From assembly GCA_009746045.1 (NCBI GenBank), contig RPFO01000154.1, forward strand, positions 6,554,038 through 6,584,037: a stretch of DNA of 30,000 bases, in the 5' to 3' direction. A program made the translations under genes and the position numbers. This DNA is from Mesostigma viride. Lineage: Eukaryota; Streptophyta; Mesostigmatophyceae; Mesostigmatales; Mesostigmataceae. Shown here one piece after another: positions 1 through 13,529 of the stretch; position 1 is the stretch's first letter; every line of letters starts with the position of its first letter. Below the pieces are notes generated by a model that saw only the letters and a program-made list of their open reading frames with translations, was not told the origin of the DNA and did no database searches.

Positions 1-4194
<4,194 letters not shown>

Positions 4195-4480
4195 GGCGGC
4201 TATAATAGAGACAGTTTGTCACTGAGTTTGAAAGAATTGGCCTCCTGGTACCAATCGATTCCAAGTATAGACACCTTGTCACTGGTTATGGAGGCAACAC
4301 CCTCCAAGGTCTTGTGGATACTTTCCCGAGGGACATGAGGTTGCGCTCTGCGATGGACGTACCAGCACTAGAGGTTGGGTACGCTTGATTTACGTGATGG
4401 GAAACTAGCCCTTTAGCAGCAAAGTTTGCGTTGTGAAGCTACGATACATGCATACCTACGATGCGATTAAAATTAAATTA
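4195..4480 (+). other. Probable 3' UTR and flank of the mannosidase gene
   Basis: This stretch follows the TGA. It contains an imperfect duplication: AGACAGTTTGTCACTG near 4209 and AGACACCTTGTCACTG near 4267. No clear polyadenylation signal was recognised. It ends where LINE tail sequence (TTAAA repeats) begins near 4465. Confidence 0.4.
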
Positions 4481-5245
4481 AATTATAACATGCCTCCGTT
4501 GGGAGATCATGTAGCACATATTCCTTGATGGTTGGGTGGGATGGAAGGAGCCGCGTAATCGAACTAACCTAACTCTAATCTATCTAGTCTAGAAAAATCC
4601 TAACTACCCTACTCATCAAAACGCCTCCTCCGCTTGGGGGGAGGTGGTTTGCCCACAGGGTCGGGCGTGTGAGCCTTGACAATCTTCTGCCACCGCGTCT
4701 TGTTCTGCATGGCAGTCCAAAGAAGGGAGAGAGAGTGGATGCTGTATTCAAACTGGGCTGGGACCAGTAGGTCATCCAGCAACATCTGGACGTAGTTCGT
4801 GACATGTTTCCCTACCTTTTTGGGAATGTAATTGGGGCCAGGCCAGGTCAGAATGTGCCGTCCTGGCTGGCCAAGCCGCTGGGGGCCTGCCAGACCAAGG
4901 GCGGTGTCGACCTGGCTGGTGCGAGCAAGGTGTCCTACAAATGCTATCCTGAGCTGTCTAATCTCGTCCGAAATACGGGGCATGCCCTGATACAAAGACT
5001 CTGATGATGGGCGCTTGGAAAACCCTACGTTGAGGACCTGTCGGAGCATCCTGTAAACTGTGCCGTCTAGCTTAGCTGCCAGTGTGGGTGTGATTGTCCA
5101 CGCCTCGGCGCCATACGTGAGCACCGTAAGGACGAGGACCTTGAAGAGCATGCGCTTGCGGTGGTCGCCCAGGCCCTTGGAGCGCCAGTAGGTGTTGAGC
5201 GAACGGAGCCTAGCCCAGGCCAGGCCGATGCGGGTGTCCCGATGC
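4481..5245 (-). pseudogene. LINE fragment a: ORF2 C-terminus and 3' UTR, 5'-truncated
   Basis: On the minus strand the frame from about 5245 to 4609 encodes the region after the reverse-transcriptase palm. It includes MLFKVLVLTVLTYGAEAW, IRQLRIAFVGHLAR, SLLWTAMQNKTRWQKIV and a basic end KRRRRFDE before the stop. Non-LTR elements typically carry a YGxExW block and a lRxxGHxxR block here. A 3' UTR with CATGCCTCCGTTGGGAGATC follows, then TTAAA-type tail sequence at the left edge. The copy is cut at about 5245, as expected from incomplete reverse transcription. It is a close relative of the plus-strand copy ending near 9250. It cannot act alone because the endonuclease and catalytic RT are missing. 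Confidence 0.85.
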
Positions 5246-5309
5246 GATGTATCGCGATTTTATAAAGCCGGGTTGAACCGTTTTTTTTGTTTTACGCGAT
5301 ATATCGCAT
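5242..5309. repeat. Small foldback repeat at the LINE truncation point
   Basis: ATGCGATGTATCGCG (5242-5256) and CGCGATATATCGCAT (5295-5309) are inverted copies with one mismatch. Between them lie 38 bases including a T-run. It sits exactly at the 5' breakpoint of LINE fragment a, so it may mark a separate tiny element or the original insertion site. Confidence 0.5.
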
Positions 5310-5349
5310 TGTAAGCTTTTTTGTAGAACGTATATCAATTAATTAAGAA

Positions 5350-5530
5350 CATATCTCCTCGTGAATGGTGGGAGAGCGATCGCAGCAATCGTGCTCACCA
5401 CTAGACACTCCCGGCCAGTTAGGCTCGAAACCCACGCCCTGATCAAGCAAACTGTTTCCGGCCCCACCGTCTAGGTCATCTAGCCGCTCTACACGTAAGC
5501 CAGCCATAACTTCAATGCACAAGGCTACAC
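5350..5530 (-). repeat. Possible tRNA-derived SINE-like segment
   Basis: On the minus strand TGACCTAGACGG resembles an RNA polymerase III A box, and GTTTCGAGCCT about 45 bases later resembles a B box. A run of T and TTAATTAA follows further downstream. No convincing cloverleaf could be folded by eye. This is only a candidate, and chance similarity is quite possible. Confidence 0.22.
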
Positions 5531-5599
5531 ATTTCCATCTCCATTCATATTCATCATCCTCAGTGAACGACTCGAAAACGGCAGGCTCGAGCTACCATG

Positions 5600-5965
5600 G
5601 TCCGGATTCTCCCGATTTTTGGCCTGCGCTGGTTAATTAATTAATTAATTAATTAGGAACATAACTCCGTTGGGAGTATATGTAGCACATAGCCCAGAGA
5701 AGGGGCATATGGCCTATCATACATTCTAAGCTACTTCCTGCAAGGGTGGGAATGTAAACGACCCTTGCTCTAGGTGCACCAGGGCACTTGCAGCCCCATG
5801 ATCTTCAAGCTATGCCCAGCGAAGGGGGAGCCTGTCATGGGGGGGAAGATCAGCATAGCTAGACAAAAAAGCTAGGGCATGGCGTCTCAGCAGAGAGTTA
5901 CTCCCTGCATGGGCACAACATCAAGGAGACAACCAGCGCAGGCCAGAAATCGGGAGAATCCGGAC
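5600..5965. mobile_element. Inverted-repeat (MITE-like) element, 366 bp
   Basis: The ends are 35-bp inverted repeats with one mismatch: left arm 5600-5634 starting GTCCGGATTCTCCCGATTT, right arm 5931-5965. The interior includes a TTAA-rich tract, a LINE-tail-like block (5651-5690) and a block shared with 9258-9370, and it does not encode a protein. Single arms of the same sequence recur at 16413-16447, 19431-19450 and 19488-19533, so the arm is a dispersed repeat in this genome. No target duplication was identified with confidence. Confidence 0.6.
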
Positions 5966-6129
5966 AACATAACTAAATAAAGCTAGGCATCATCTGGAGG
6001 GTGGCTCATCATAGGCACACATGTACATGATTAAATAAAGCGCGTGACTTAGCTGGGATAGTGCCTCTAGGAGGCGTACATGTGCATGGCCACGGTCTAT
6101 CTATTCTACACTACTACTGCTGTATTCCC
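5966..6129. other. Unassigned spacer
   Basis: No gene is seen. GTACATGTGTGCC-like and ATTAAATAAAGC stretches are present. In minus-strand terms this is just downstream of the ORF1 stop of LINE fragment b. Confidence 0.4.
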
Positions 6130-7508
6130 CTAAGCTGGGGCGTCTGGAGTCGCTGGGGCCACGGGGGTCGCCTGCCAGGGCTTGTGGCCGACGTAGATGG
6201 CCGCCCCCTTCCAGTACACCGGCTCAGTGCCCCGCCTTGGTCTGCCGGAGCTGGACTCCAGGGTAGGTCGGCCATAGCTCCCGTCGCCGTTGTTGCTGCG
6301 CCAGGGTCAAGTCGTCATCAAGGGTGAAGAGAGTCTTCTCGAGCCGCTTGCGGCGTCTGAGGAAAGAAATCTTGTCCGCCGGGGTCTTAAAGGTGAGAAG
6401 GAGCGGGGGCGCCCCTGCCTTACCCCGCGCGCGGGGAAGGCGGTGGGCGACCAGCTCGATCTCACCGTTAAGGCCCATGCGACCAAGGATTTCTCTCTCA
6501 AACGCACGCGTAAGCTTCTCGGAATTCTCACCTTCCTCCATGGTGAAGTTCTTGACGATGACGTTGAGGCTGCGCTTGGCGAGCTCGGCCTCCTCGCGGA
6601 GGTCAAGCGTCTGCCGTTGGAGCTGGGCTGCGACGGCGGAGGCATGGTGGAGGTGGTATGTTGCTTAAGCATGTCCGCCCAGGTGGTGATGGGAGGAGCA
6701 TCGCCGGCCAGGCCAGCCGGGGCTGGCTTGGCGGCAATTTCCTTCACCGCCTGGGTGGTGAGGCCTGCGGTGTTTTGCAGGACCTCGATGGCGATTGCAT
6801 TGTCTTTAAGGCGCTGGTCAATGTCGAGGAGCTGGGCTTTGATGTGGGCGGTGGACTCAGGTGGAGGTGGCAGTGGAGGTGGAGGCGACGGCGCGGTGGA
6901 AATGTGAGGATCGCGTTCAGCAGTCAGCGTGCCACCGATTGCGCGGCTACGTCGGCAGCAAGGGGGGTCACGTGCTGCTGAAAGGCTTCCGTGAGGATGG
7001 AACGGAATGTGGCTGCGGAGATGGTGGGGGACCAGATCTCGCCGTCAGACTTCTGGAGGAGTGAGCAGAGAATCAGATGCTGAAGGTCGATCAGGCCGGT
7101 TGTAGTGGAGGCCCGTCAGCACCAGATCTCGGCATTGAATCTTGCGGCCATTTGGCTCGAGAAGGCGATTGATGCTGTGAAGGTGGAGGCACAGCTCAAG
7201 GAGCGAGGCGTAATCCCCGAGGAAAATGCACTCCAGAGCAGTGCATGGGGCAATGTTGTACTGCAGTCGTAATCGTCGACATTGAAGGTTTTTAGCTTGA
7301 AACGCGGTTCGCGTGGAAAGGATGATCGGCTGCGTTTAGGTTCTGGCGATGCCGATGGCGAGGCCGCGGAGGAGTGAACCACTAACGCTTGGCTAGGGTC
7401 ACCGTGGCCTGCGAGGCCGGGAGGCGAAGCTGCAGCCGGAGCTGCAGGCGCATTGGCTTGGCTCATCGCAGTTTCCAAACTGCGATTCGTCGACAGGCGT
7501 TTGCTCAT
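6130..7508 (-). pseudogene. LINE fragment b: ORF1 (RNA-binding protein), frameshifted
   Basis: ORF1 proteins of L1-like LINEs bind the element RNA through a coiled coil, an RRM-like domain and a C-terminal domain. Reading the minus strand from ATG at 7506-7508, a Pro/Ser-rich start is followed by shifted frames. A helical stretch LDLREEAELAKRSLNVIVKN (about 6610-6551) is then visible. Next come EREILGRMGLNGEIELVAHR and a C-terminal domain with SFLRRRKRLEKTLFTLDDDL and RRELWPTYPG. A frameshift near 6222 separates this from the true end, EPVYWKGAAIYVGHKP, which stops at TAG 6132-6130. Further shifts lie near 7250 and 7040. It is a dead copy. A second piece of the same ORF1 lies at 9655-9960. 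Confidence 0.75.
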
Positions 7509-7650
7509 CGTATATTGCGTAATAGCTTCGGAAAATTATAGCAGCATGTGCGTCGTAGAAAGACGCATCGATTGTGATATTCACGGCTAAATTCGGTGCT
7601 CAAACGTGAAAGTTATGAGCGCCGCCGTCAGCCATGGCTACCTGAGTCGT
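7509..7650 (-). other. LINE fragment b 5' leader with conserved hairpin
   Basis: On the minus strand the leader has GCTCATAACTTT, then a hairpin TGCGTC...GACGCA, then GCTATAATTTTCCGAAGCTA. The same order occurs in the leader of the plus-strand LINE at 26400-26510, where the stem is TCGTCTT...AAGACGA. Read as codons it gives D-A-S-F-Y-D-A-H-A-A-I-I-F here and D-S-S-F-E-D-E-H-A-D-I-I-F there. Confidence 0.6.
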
Positions 7651-7739
7651 GGCTCGTGCCAATGCTATTATGGTCTTATTATAGGCATGGCTTGGCTAAA
7701 TTCTGCGCTTGCAGGACAAAATAAATGCGATGAAAAGCA

Positions 7740-9250
7740 CTATTCCCTCCGTTTCGACCCCCTCCGTTCCACCCCCACCTCCACCCCCCGCCGCATCCAC
7801 CCCCATCATCCATCGCCGTTAGTCCCCTGGTGGGCCAGCAGGCCCTTGGCCCTTGCCACCTTCAATGCACGCACATTACTAGCAGACGACGGCCATAGCT
7901 ATCGGGTAGAAGAGCTCGTTGCCTTCTGCATAGCCCATCGTGTGTCTATTCTAGGCGTGCAAGAGCATCGCCGCAAGGTGCCACTTGGCATGCTGAGCAC
8001 TGATCGCCTGGCGGGTGGCTGGCGGTTCTACTTCGCCGGTAGTGGTACACCAGGCCAAGGTGGTGTTGGTCTTTTGTGTTCGCCGCTGGCAGTTGCTAGC
8101 CTCAGCACGCTTAAGTTTCTAACCCCACGCCTTGCGGATGGATGACACCACCCTCATCGCGCGCCCCGAGCACATTCAGACCTGGCTGGACTGTCGATCT
8201 GGGCCTGGAGGCGAGGGCGGTGGGGTTGGAGATTAGTGTCAAAACTGAGGCGATGGTGATTGGGGCCTCCAGTATATACACCGCCGCTGCCGCGCCTGCT
8301 CAACGTGATCGACGACGGTCCCGTTCCGCGATCGCTTCAAACTGTTACGGAGCTGGCTCCCTGACACCGCCGACGATGTGGACACCCGCATCGGCCTGGC
8401 CTGGGCTAGCCGGCTAGGCTCCGTTCGCTCAACACGGTCCTACTGGCGCTCCAAGGGCCTGGGCGAGCACCGCAAGCGCATGCTCTTCAAGGTCCTCGTC
8501 CTCACGGTGCTCACGTGTGGCGCCGAGGCGTGGACACTCACACCCACACTGGCAGCTAAGCTAGACGGCACAGTTTACAGGATGCTCCGACAGGTCCAGT
8601 GAACGTAGGGTTTTCCAAGCGCCCGTCATTAGAGTCTTTGTATCAGGGCATGCCTCGTATTTCGGACGAGATTATTAGACAGCGTAGGATAGCATTTGTA
8701 GGACACCTTGCTCGCACTAGCCAGGTCGACACCGCCCTTGGTCTGGCAGGCCCCCAGCGGCTTGGCCAGCCAGGGCGGCACATTAACTGACCTGGCCTGG
8801 CCCGGCATTGAAGGGCATTCCCAAAAGGGTAGCTGGAAACATGTCACGGACTACGTCCAGATGTTGCTGGATGACCTACTGGTCCCAGCCCAGTTTGTTC
8901 AAATACCGCATCCACTCTCTCTCCCTTCTTTGGACTGCCATGCAGAACAAGACGCGGTGGCAGAAGATTGTCAAGGCTCAAACACGCCCGACCCTGTGGG
9001 CAAGCCACCTCCCCCCAAGAGGAGGAGGCATTTTGATGAGTAGGGTATAGTTAGGATTTTTCTAGACTAAATAGATTGGCGTTAGGATAGTCCGATTACG
9101 CGGCTCTCTCCACTCCACCACCCATCAAGGAATATGTGCTACATGATCTCCCACCGGCGGGAGGCATGCATGTTATAATTTAATTTAATTTAAATTTTAA
9201 TGATCTCCCATGCAACGGAGCCATGTTATAATTTAATTTTTAATTTAATT
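7740..9250 (+). pseudogene. LINE fragment c: endonuclease fused by deletion to RT end, ORF2 C-terminus and 3' UTR
   Basis: The first part (about 7852-8136) encodes an APE-type endonuclease start: LATFNARTLL, VSILGVQEHRR (catalytic Glu) and GWRFYFAGSGTPGQGGVGLL. At about 8137-8150 the frame shifts by one base and jumps into ADGDDTTLIARPEHIQTWLD. This resembles the catalytic ADD motif of the reverse transcriptase, so most of the endonuclease and the front of the RT have been deleted. Then come VDLGLEARAVGLEISV with KTEAMVIG, LFKVLVLTVLTCGAEAW, a frameshift near 8600, RRIAFVGHLAR and SLLWTAMQNKTRWQKIV, ending near 9043 with KRRRHFDE. The 3' UTR and two ATTTA-rich tails follow to about 9250. It is defective, and its C-terminus is very similar to fragment a. 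Confidence 0.8.
9160..9250 (+). repeat. LINE 3' tail with ATTTA repeats, duplicated
   Basis: GATCTCCCACCGGCGGGAGGCATG is followed by TTATAATTTAATTTAATTT, and then a second shorter GATCTCCCATGCAACGGAGCCATG plus TTATAATTTAATTTTTAA. The end of the element therefore seems duplicated. The tail is TTTAA-type rather than poly-A. Confidence 0.6.
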
Positions 9251-9257
9251 TAATCTC

Positions 9258-9654
9258 CCTGAGAAGGGGCATGTGATTTTCAAAAAATTCTGGGCTACAA
9301 CCTATATAGGTGGGGGGATGTAAACTGCCACCTACTCTGGGTGCACAAGGTGCACGTGCACCACCATGATGTATCGTGCATACTTCGTGTGCATGTTCTC
9401 GATCTAGCTTTTTCCTTCTTAGTTTTGGTTTTTTCTATAAACCCTTTTGGTTTGTTACCATCTGTCTCCCTCCATGCAGGTCTTCCTACAGATAGCCACG
9501 CGGATCCCACGGTCTTCCAGCAGTTCGCGTCTTTCCTCTCAGACAACTACCTTATTCCTTCCACGGCGTTGGATCGCCATGCGTCCAGCTAGGAATATTG
9601 TCTCATGCACTTAATTAATACCATAAGAAGCCTAGCATGGCCGTGGCAAGGGAC
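9258..9654 (+). other. Repeat block shared with 5695-5802, then possible orphan exon
   Basis: Positions 9258-9370 resemble 5695-5802: GAGAAGGGGCAT, GGGCTAC, GGATGTAAAC and GGGTGCAC are in the same order. Positions 9400-9479 are a T-rich tract ending TCCATGCAG, like a splice acceptor. It is followed by an open frame to 9592 encoding DPTVFQQFASFLSDNYLIPS. I do not recognise this peptide. It may be a remnant exon of a captured gene or chance. Confidence 0.3.
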
Positions 9655-9960
9655 TCGGAGTTCTCACCTGGCAGCTGGTCGAAGTGCCTGATCGATGACG
9701 TTGTGGCTGCGCTTGTTGAGCTCGGCCTCCTCGCGGAGGTGGAGCGTCTGTTGCTTGAGCTGTGCAGCGATGGCGGAGCTTATAGCCGGTGGAGGTAGTA
9801 TGTATGGGTCTGCAGCATGGCGGCCCAGGTCTCAGGATGGGAGGTGCATCGCTGGCTGGGCCAGCGGGGGCTCAGTGGCCTGGTGGCCATGTCCTTCACC
9901 GCCTGGGCGGTGATTGATCGAGGCCTGCGGTGAGCACTTTGCAGGCACTCATCAATGGTT
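9655..9960 (-). pseudogene. LINE fragment d: ORF1 coiled-coil piece
   Basis: This matches positions 6520-6800 of LINE fragment b at nucleotide level, in the same minus orientation. Read on the minus strand it gives IAAQLKQQTLHLREEAELNK, followed by RSHNVI, the helix before the RRM-like domain. Stops and shifts follow. It lies just left of the TTAA element. Confidence 0.65.
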
Positions 9961-9987
9961 ATGGCAGAACGCGTATAAAATATTATA

Positions 9988-10006
9988 TTAAGGGGACATG
10001 ACACCC
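9988..10006 (+). repeat. Left TIR with TTAA
   Basis: TTAA followed by GGGGACATGACACCC. It is an exact inverse of 15169-15187. Confidence 0.8.
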
Positions 10007-10008
10007 GG

Positions 10009-10032
10009 GACTTTTTTGGCGCCAAAAAAGTC
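10009..10032. repeat. 24-bp perfect palindrome next to left TIR
   Basis: The palindrome is GACTTTTTTGGC plus its exact reverse complement. It lies 3 bases inside the left TIR and could form a hairpin or serve as a dimeric protein-binding site at the transposon end. The right end lacks it. Confidence 0.8.
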
Positions 10033-10753
10033 GGGACGGTACCGACGGACCGTGAAATTGTGGTGCACAGTGCGCGCACCGTGCGGAGGTGGCCATGGCG
10101 ACGTGCGTTCCGTTATTAAAATATGGCTAATCCGGCGGGCGACAGGCCGAAAAATTAAGCCGATGGTTAAAAGTGATGTTCTATTATGATGTTTCATAGC
10201 CAGATCTGCACTATTTGCAAATTCGCTGCCTTTGTTGGTACAGATTTGCACGGGGGTCTCATCCAACAATTTGGCCGCGATGAATAATCTAGCATGCGTG
10301 CCTGCGACGGTAGAACTCGATATTCGTGGGTTGTATTGATGCAGTAAGAGCCGTTTAGTAATGGACACCATGAAAATAACCTAAGCGTCTTCGATCTGCG
10401 GCCATTTCCTGTCATTTCTAAAATGATTTCGTTCAGGCCTGCGCGATCCGCGGTTAATCCATCCATGGCTGGCTGGCTTTTCTTGCGCGCCTGGGTAGGA
10501 AATAATGCCGGCCGTGGTACGTTGATTTGCCGCATGTCACCGCCCATGCAGTCTGTTTGCGCTCTTAGTGAACCTGGCATGAAACTTTTGGCGCCGTTTC
10601 TGGGTTCTTCTTGCTATTTTGTTCTCCACTTGTTGCAGTTGTGCTATCAGATTTTCCGCAGCTTTCACTGGTTTTCCTTACGCTGCGTATGCCATGCTTC
10701 CTAAAGCTACCCAGAATTGATCGGGCAGTTATCTGGCTTTGCTACGCTGAGTC
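10033..10753. other. Left arm of the TTAA element, no gene seen
   Basis: Short open frames exist on both strands, but none shows recognisable motifs, splice context or family resemblance. Confidence 0.4.
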
Positions 10754-10783
10754 GGTGGCCGCGAGTTTGCTCAGTTGGCCAAG
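10754..10783 (+). repeat. Inner inverted repeat, left copy
   Basis: GGTGGCCGC then AGTTTGCTCAGTTGGCCAAG (one base between differs) is found inverted at 14011-14040. A second inverse copy of AGTTTGCTCA follows at 10793-10802, so this arm can also fold on itself. Confidence 0.75.
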
Positions 10784-10851
10784 GCATTCAAGTGAGCAAA
10801 CTTTCGGCGCGCAACGCGCGGCTTGTTCAGGAACTACGGCAAATCGAAAAA

Positions 10852-10994
10852 TGCCTAGGCACTTTTGGATTCGCCTAGGCAGGACTAGATCTCAAATCTA
10901 AAAATGCCTAGGCATTTTTTCCGTGAACTAGATCTGAACAGCAACGAATTGGTCGCAATAAAAATGCCTAGGCATTTTTAGATTTGCCTAGGCA
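10852..10994. promoter_or_regulatory. Cluster of five GCCTAGGC palindromes upstream of the zinc-finger gene
   Basis: TGCCTAGGCA or its core occurs at 10852-10861, 10873-10880, 10905-10914, 10965-10974 and 10985-10994. Two copies are extended to AAAAATGCCTAGGCATTTTT, and the blocks are themselves arranged as an inverted repeat. The cluster lies 184-326 bases before the predicted start codon at 11178. That suits binding sites for a dimeric regulator, or a transposon-derived foldback. Function is inferred from position only. Confidence 0.5.
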
Positions 10995-11177
10995 CTTTTG
11001 GATTCTCCGTCCTTTCTGAACAGCCGCGCATCAGTCGCAACTACCGTTGTAGCGAGGCATTTTATGCGTGCTCGGCATTTTGGGTTTAACGGACTGCACT
11101 GCACTTTGAATTCAAACAGGTGAAAGCAACTGTTGAACACGTTTTAAGGTGAGATCGGTGGGTGAGAACAAGCGGAA

Positions 11178-13290
11178 ATGGCTGACACAATGGGCACCGA
11201 AACCATGCAATTATGCGGGGGTGGTTGCGAAAACATGGTTGGCCCAGTCCACAAGTGCACGTGCGGCAAGTGGATGCATGTTTTTTGTGGTGTCGGCGTG
11301 GGAGAAGAGGGTTTTGGACAGACAATTCTGTGCAAGGAATGCTGCGGCGATACGAAGGTCGCCAGGAAAGTCGCTCCGAATGACCTGGGCAATCAGCCTG
11401 ATAGCGCGAAAGGAATCGACAAGAGGGCTGCTGATGACAAAGAAGCCCACTCTGATGGGGAAGAAGATGCTGAGGAGGCTGAGGATAGGGCCCTTCTAGC
11501 TGGGGACATGGCCATATTGGAAGGAACTGACCTTAACGAACTGGACCGTGCCGTTTTAAGTGGGAAAATGAAGCCCATGACAACTAAGGAGCAAGCCGGG
11601 ACGGCGACCAATGTATTCAAGGGCACCAGAAAGCAGGTACAGGGCGAAGTATTTTTGAAATCAGGACAGGCTGCCTGCTGCGGACTTTCGTTTTGCGGTA
11701 TATAGCGGTCATGCATTCGCGGGAACTCGCAGGTTTCTTTAGCGCAGCATCCTTCAGTTAGTGATTCCTTTTTGCACTTCAATCTCTGCGGTGCTGCCAC
11801 CACGCGGGTTGCACAGGGATGTGCTGGAGATGAGGGAGGCGACGGCGATGTCTATGCCAAGTGCGATGGTGATAGCGACGGTGATAGCGATGGGGATAGC
11901 GACGGCGATGGTGATGCCGATGGCGTCGCAAATCAGCAGCAAGATGGGAAGGCATCCGATACGTCCCATGAAACGAGAAATCAGGTAAAGAACGGCATAG
12001 TATGAAATCACGACATCGTGGCGACTTTAGTTAGTGGCTGTTTTGCAAATTTGTAAATTGCGGGGGGCAGCTTTCGACATGTTTCTTTGTTGCTGCATGT
12101 TTATATGTGCATGACGTATGTGCATTCATGCATTATGTGCAATCATTCATTGGTGCTGCCGGAACGCGTTACTTGTTACAGGGATGTGCCGGATCTGAAC
12201 AAGGCGACAGAGATGCCGACACCAAGGTCGATGGTGTCGGCGATCACGTTGATGGTCAAACCGATGCCGATGCCAGTGACCATGGCCATGCCCACGGCGA
12301 TGCCAAGGGCAATGAACATGGCCATCAACATGCCCATGGCAGTGGCCAGGGAGTGGCTGCGGGTGATGCACTGCTGCGTTCAGCTGACATCAACCAGGAT
12401 TGTTCTGGGACAGCACCTACCATCGAGCGCGGCTCCATCTTTGCAAGTGCACGACCCCAAGCGACATACGTAGTCGTTTCAGTGGTTGAAGGTGCAGGCT
12501 TCTTCATGGCCAAAACCACAGTCTCCAACCTGAAGGGCCTTAAGCAACGCTCGAGTCAGCGCCCCATCATTGATGTAATGACCCCTGTGGTGTTTGTCAA
12601 GCTGCCCCTTGATGGCAAAGGCATGCCTTTCACCCAAGCTCTTGACGGAAACGGCAAGCCCTACGCGATGCCACCTGGGCCAGCTAGGGATGCCACCTTG
12701 GCAAATGGTGAAGGTCTCTTGGCCACGCTTGATGTGCAGCAGTTCTCCAAGTATCCGGCTGCGTTCTGCCGTGTGGGCAATGATTCAGCCCCTTTTCCTT
12801 TCGATGAGGCACCGGGATGGCAGTCTTCTCGCCCTGCAAAGGTGCCCAAGCTGGCATCACCTGTGCCAGCATCTCCAGCTGCCAGGCGTGCATCACTCAC
12901 GCCAGGAAAGCCGGCTGCCCACAGGCGTGCATCCCTCGTGCCAGAATCGCCTGCCAAGCGTGCTTCACTCACACCGGAACTGCCAACTGCCAAGCATGCC
13001 CGCAAGGATAGAAAAGCATTCGTGGATCTTACGAACACAGAGACGCAATCCAAGCCTACAAAAAAGCCTAAATCAGAAGACTCACTTGGTGGCATGGGCG
13101 ACGACATCATGGGCAAGGGCAAGGGTAGCGAGGGCAAGGGCATGGGCTGCACTGGCACGCAGGATGCCAACATGGGCATGTTTGGCATGCAGGGCATGAA
13201 TAGCATGGGCACAGATGGCACGAGTATGGTTGGCATGGGTATGAACGGCACGGGAATGGGTGGCATGGGCGGCATGGGCAGCATGGGTGG

Positions 13291-13324
<34 letters not shown>

Positions 13325-13332
13325 ATGGGCAG

Positions 13333-13429
<97 letters not shown>

Positions 13430-13430
13430 T

Positions 13431-13477
<47 letters not shown>

Positions 13478-13478
13478 T

Positions 13479-13529
<51 letters not shown>

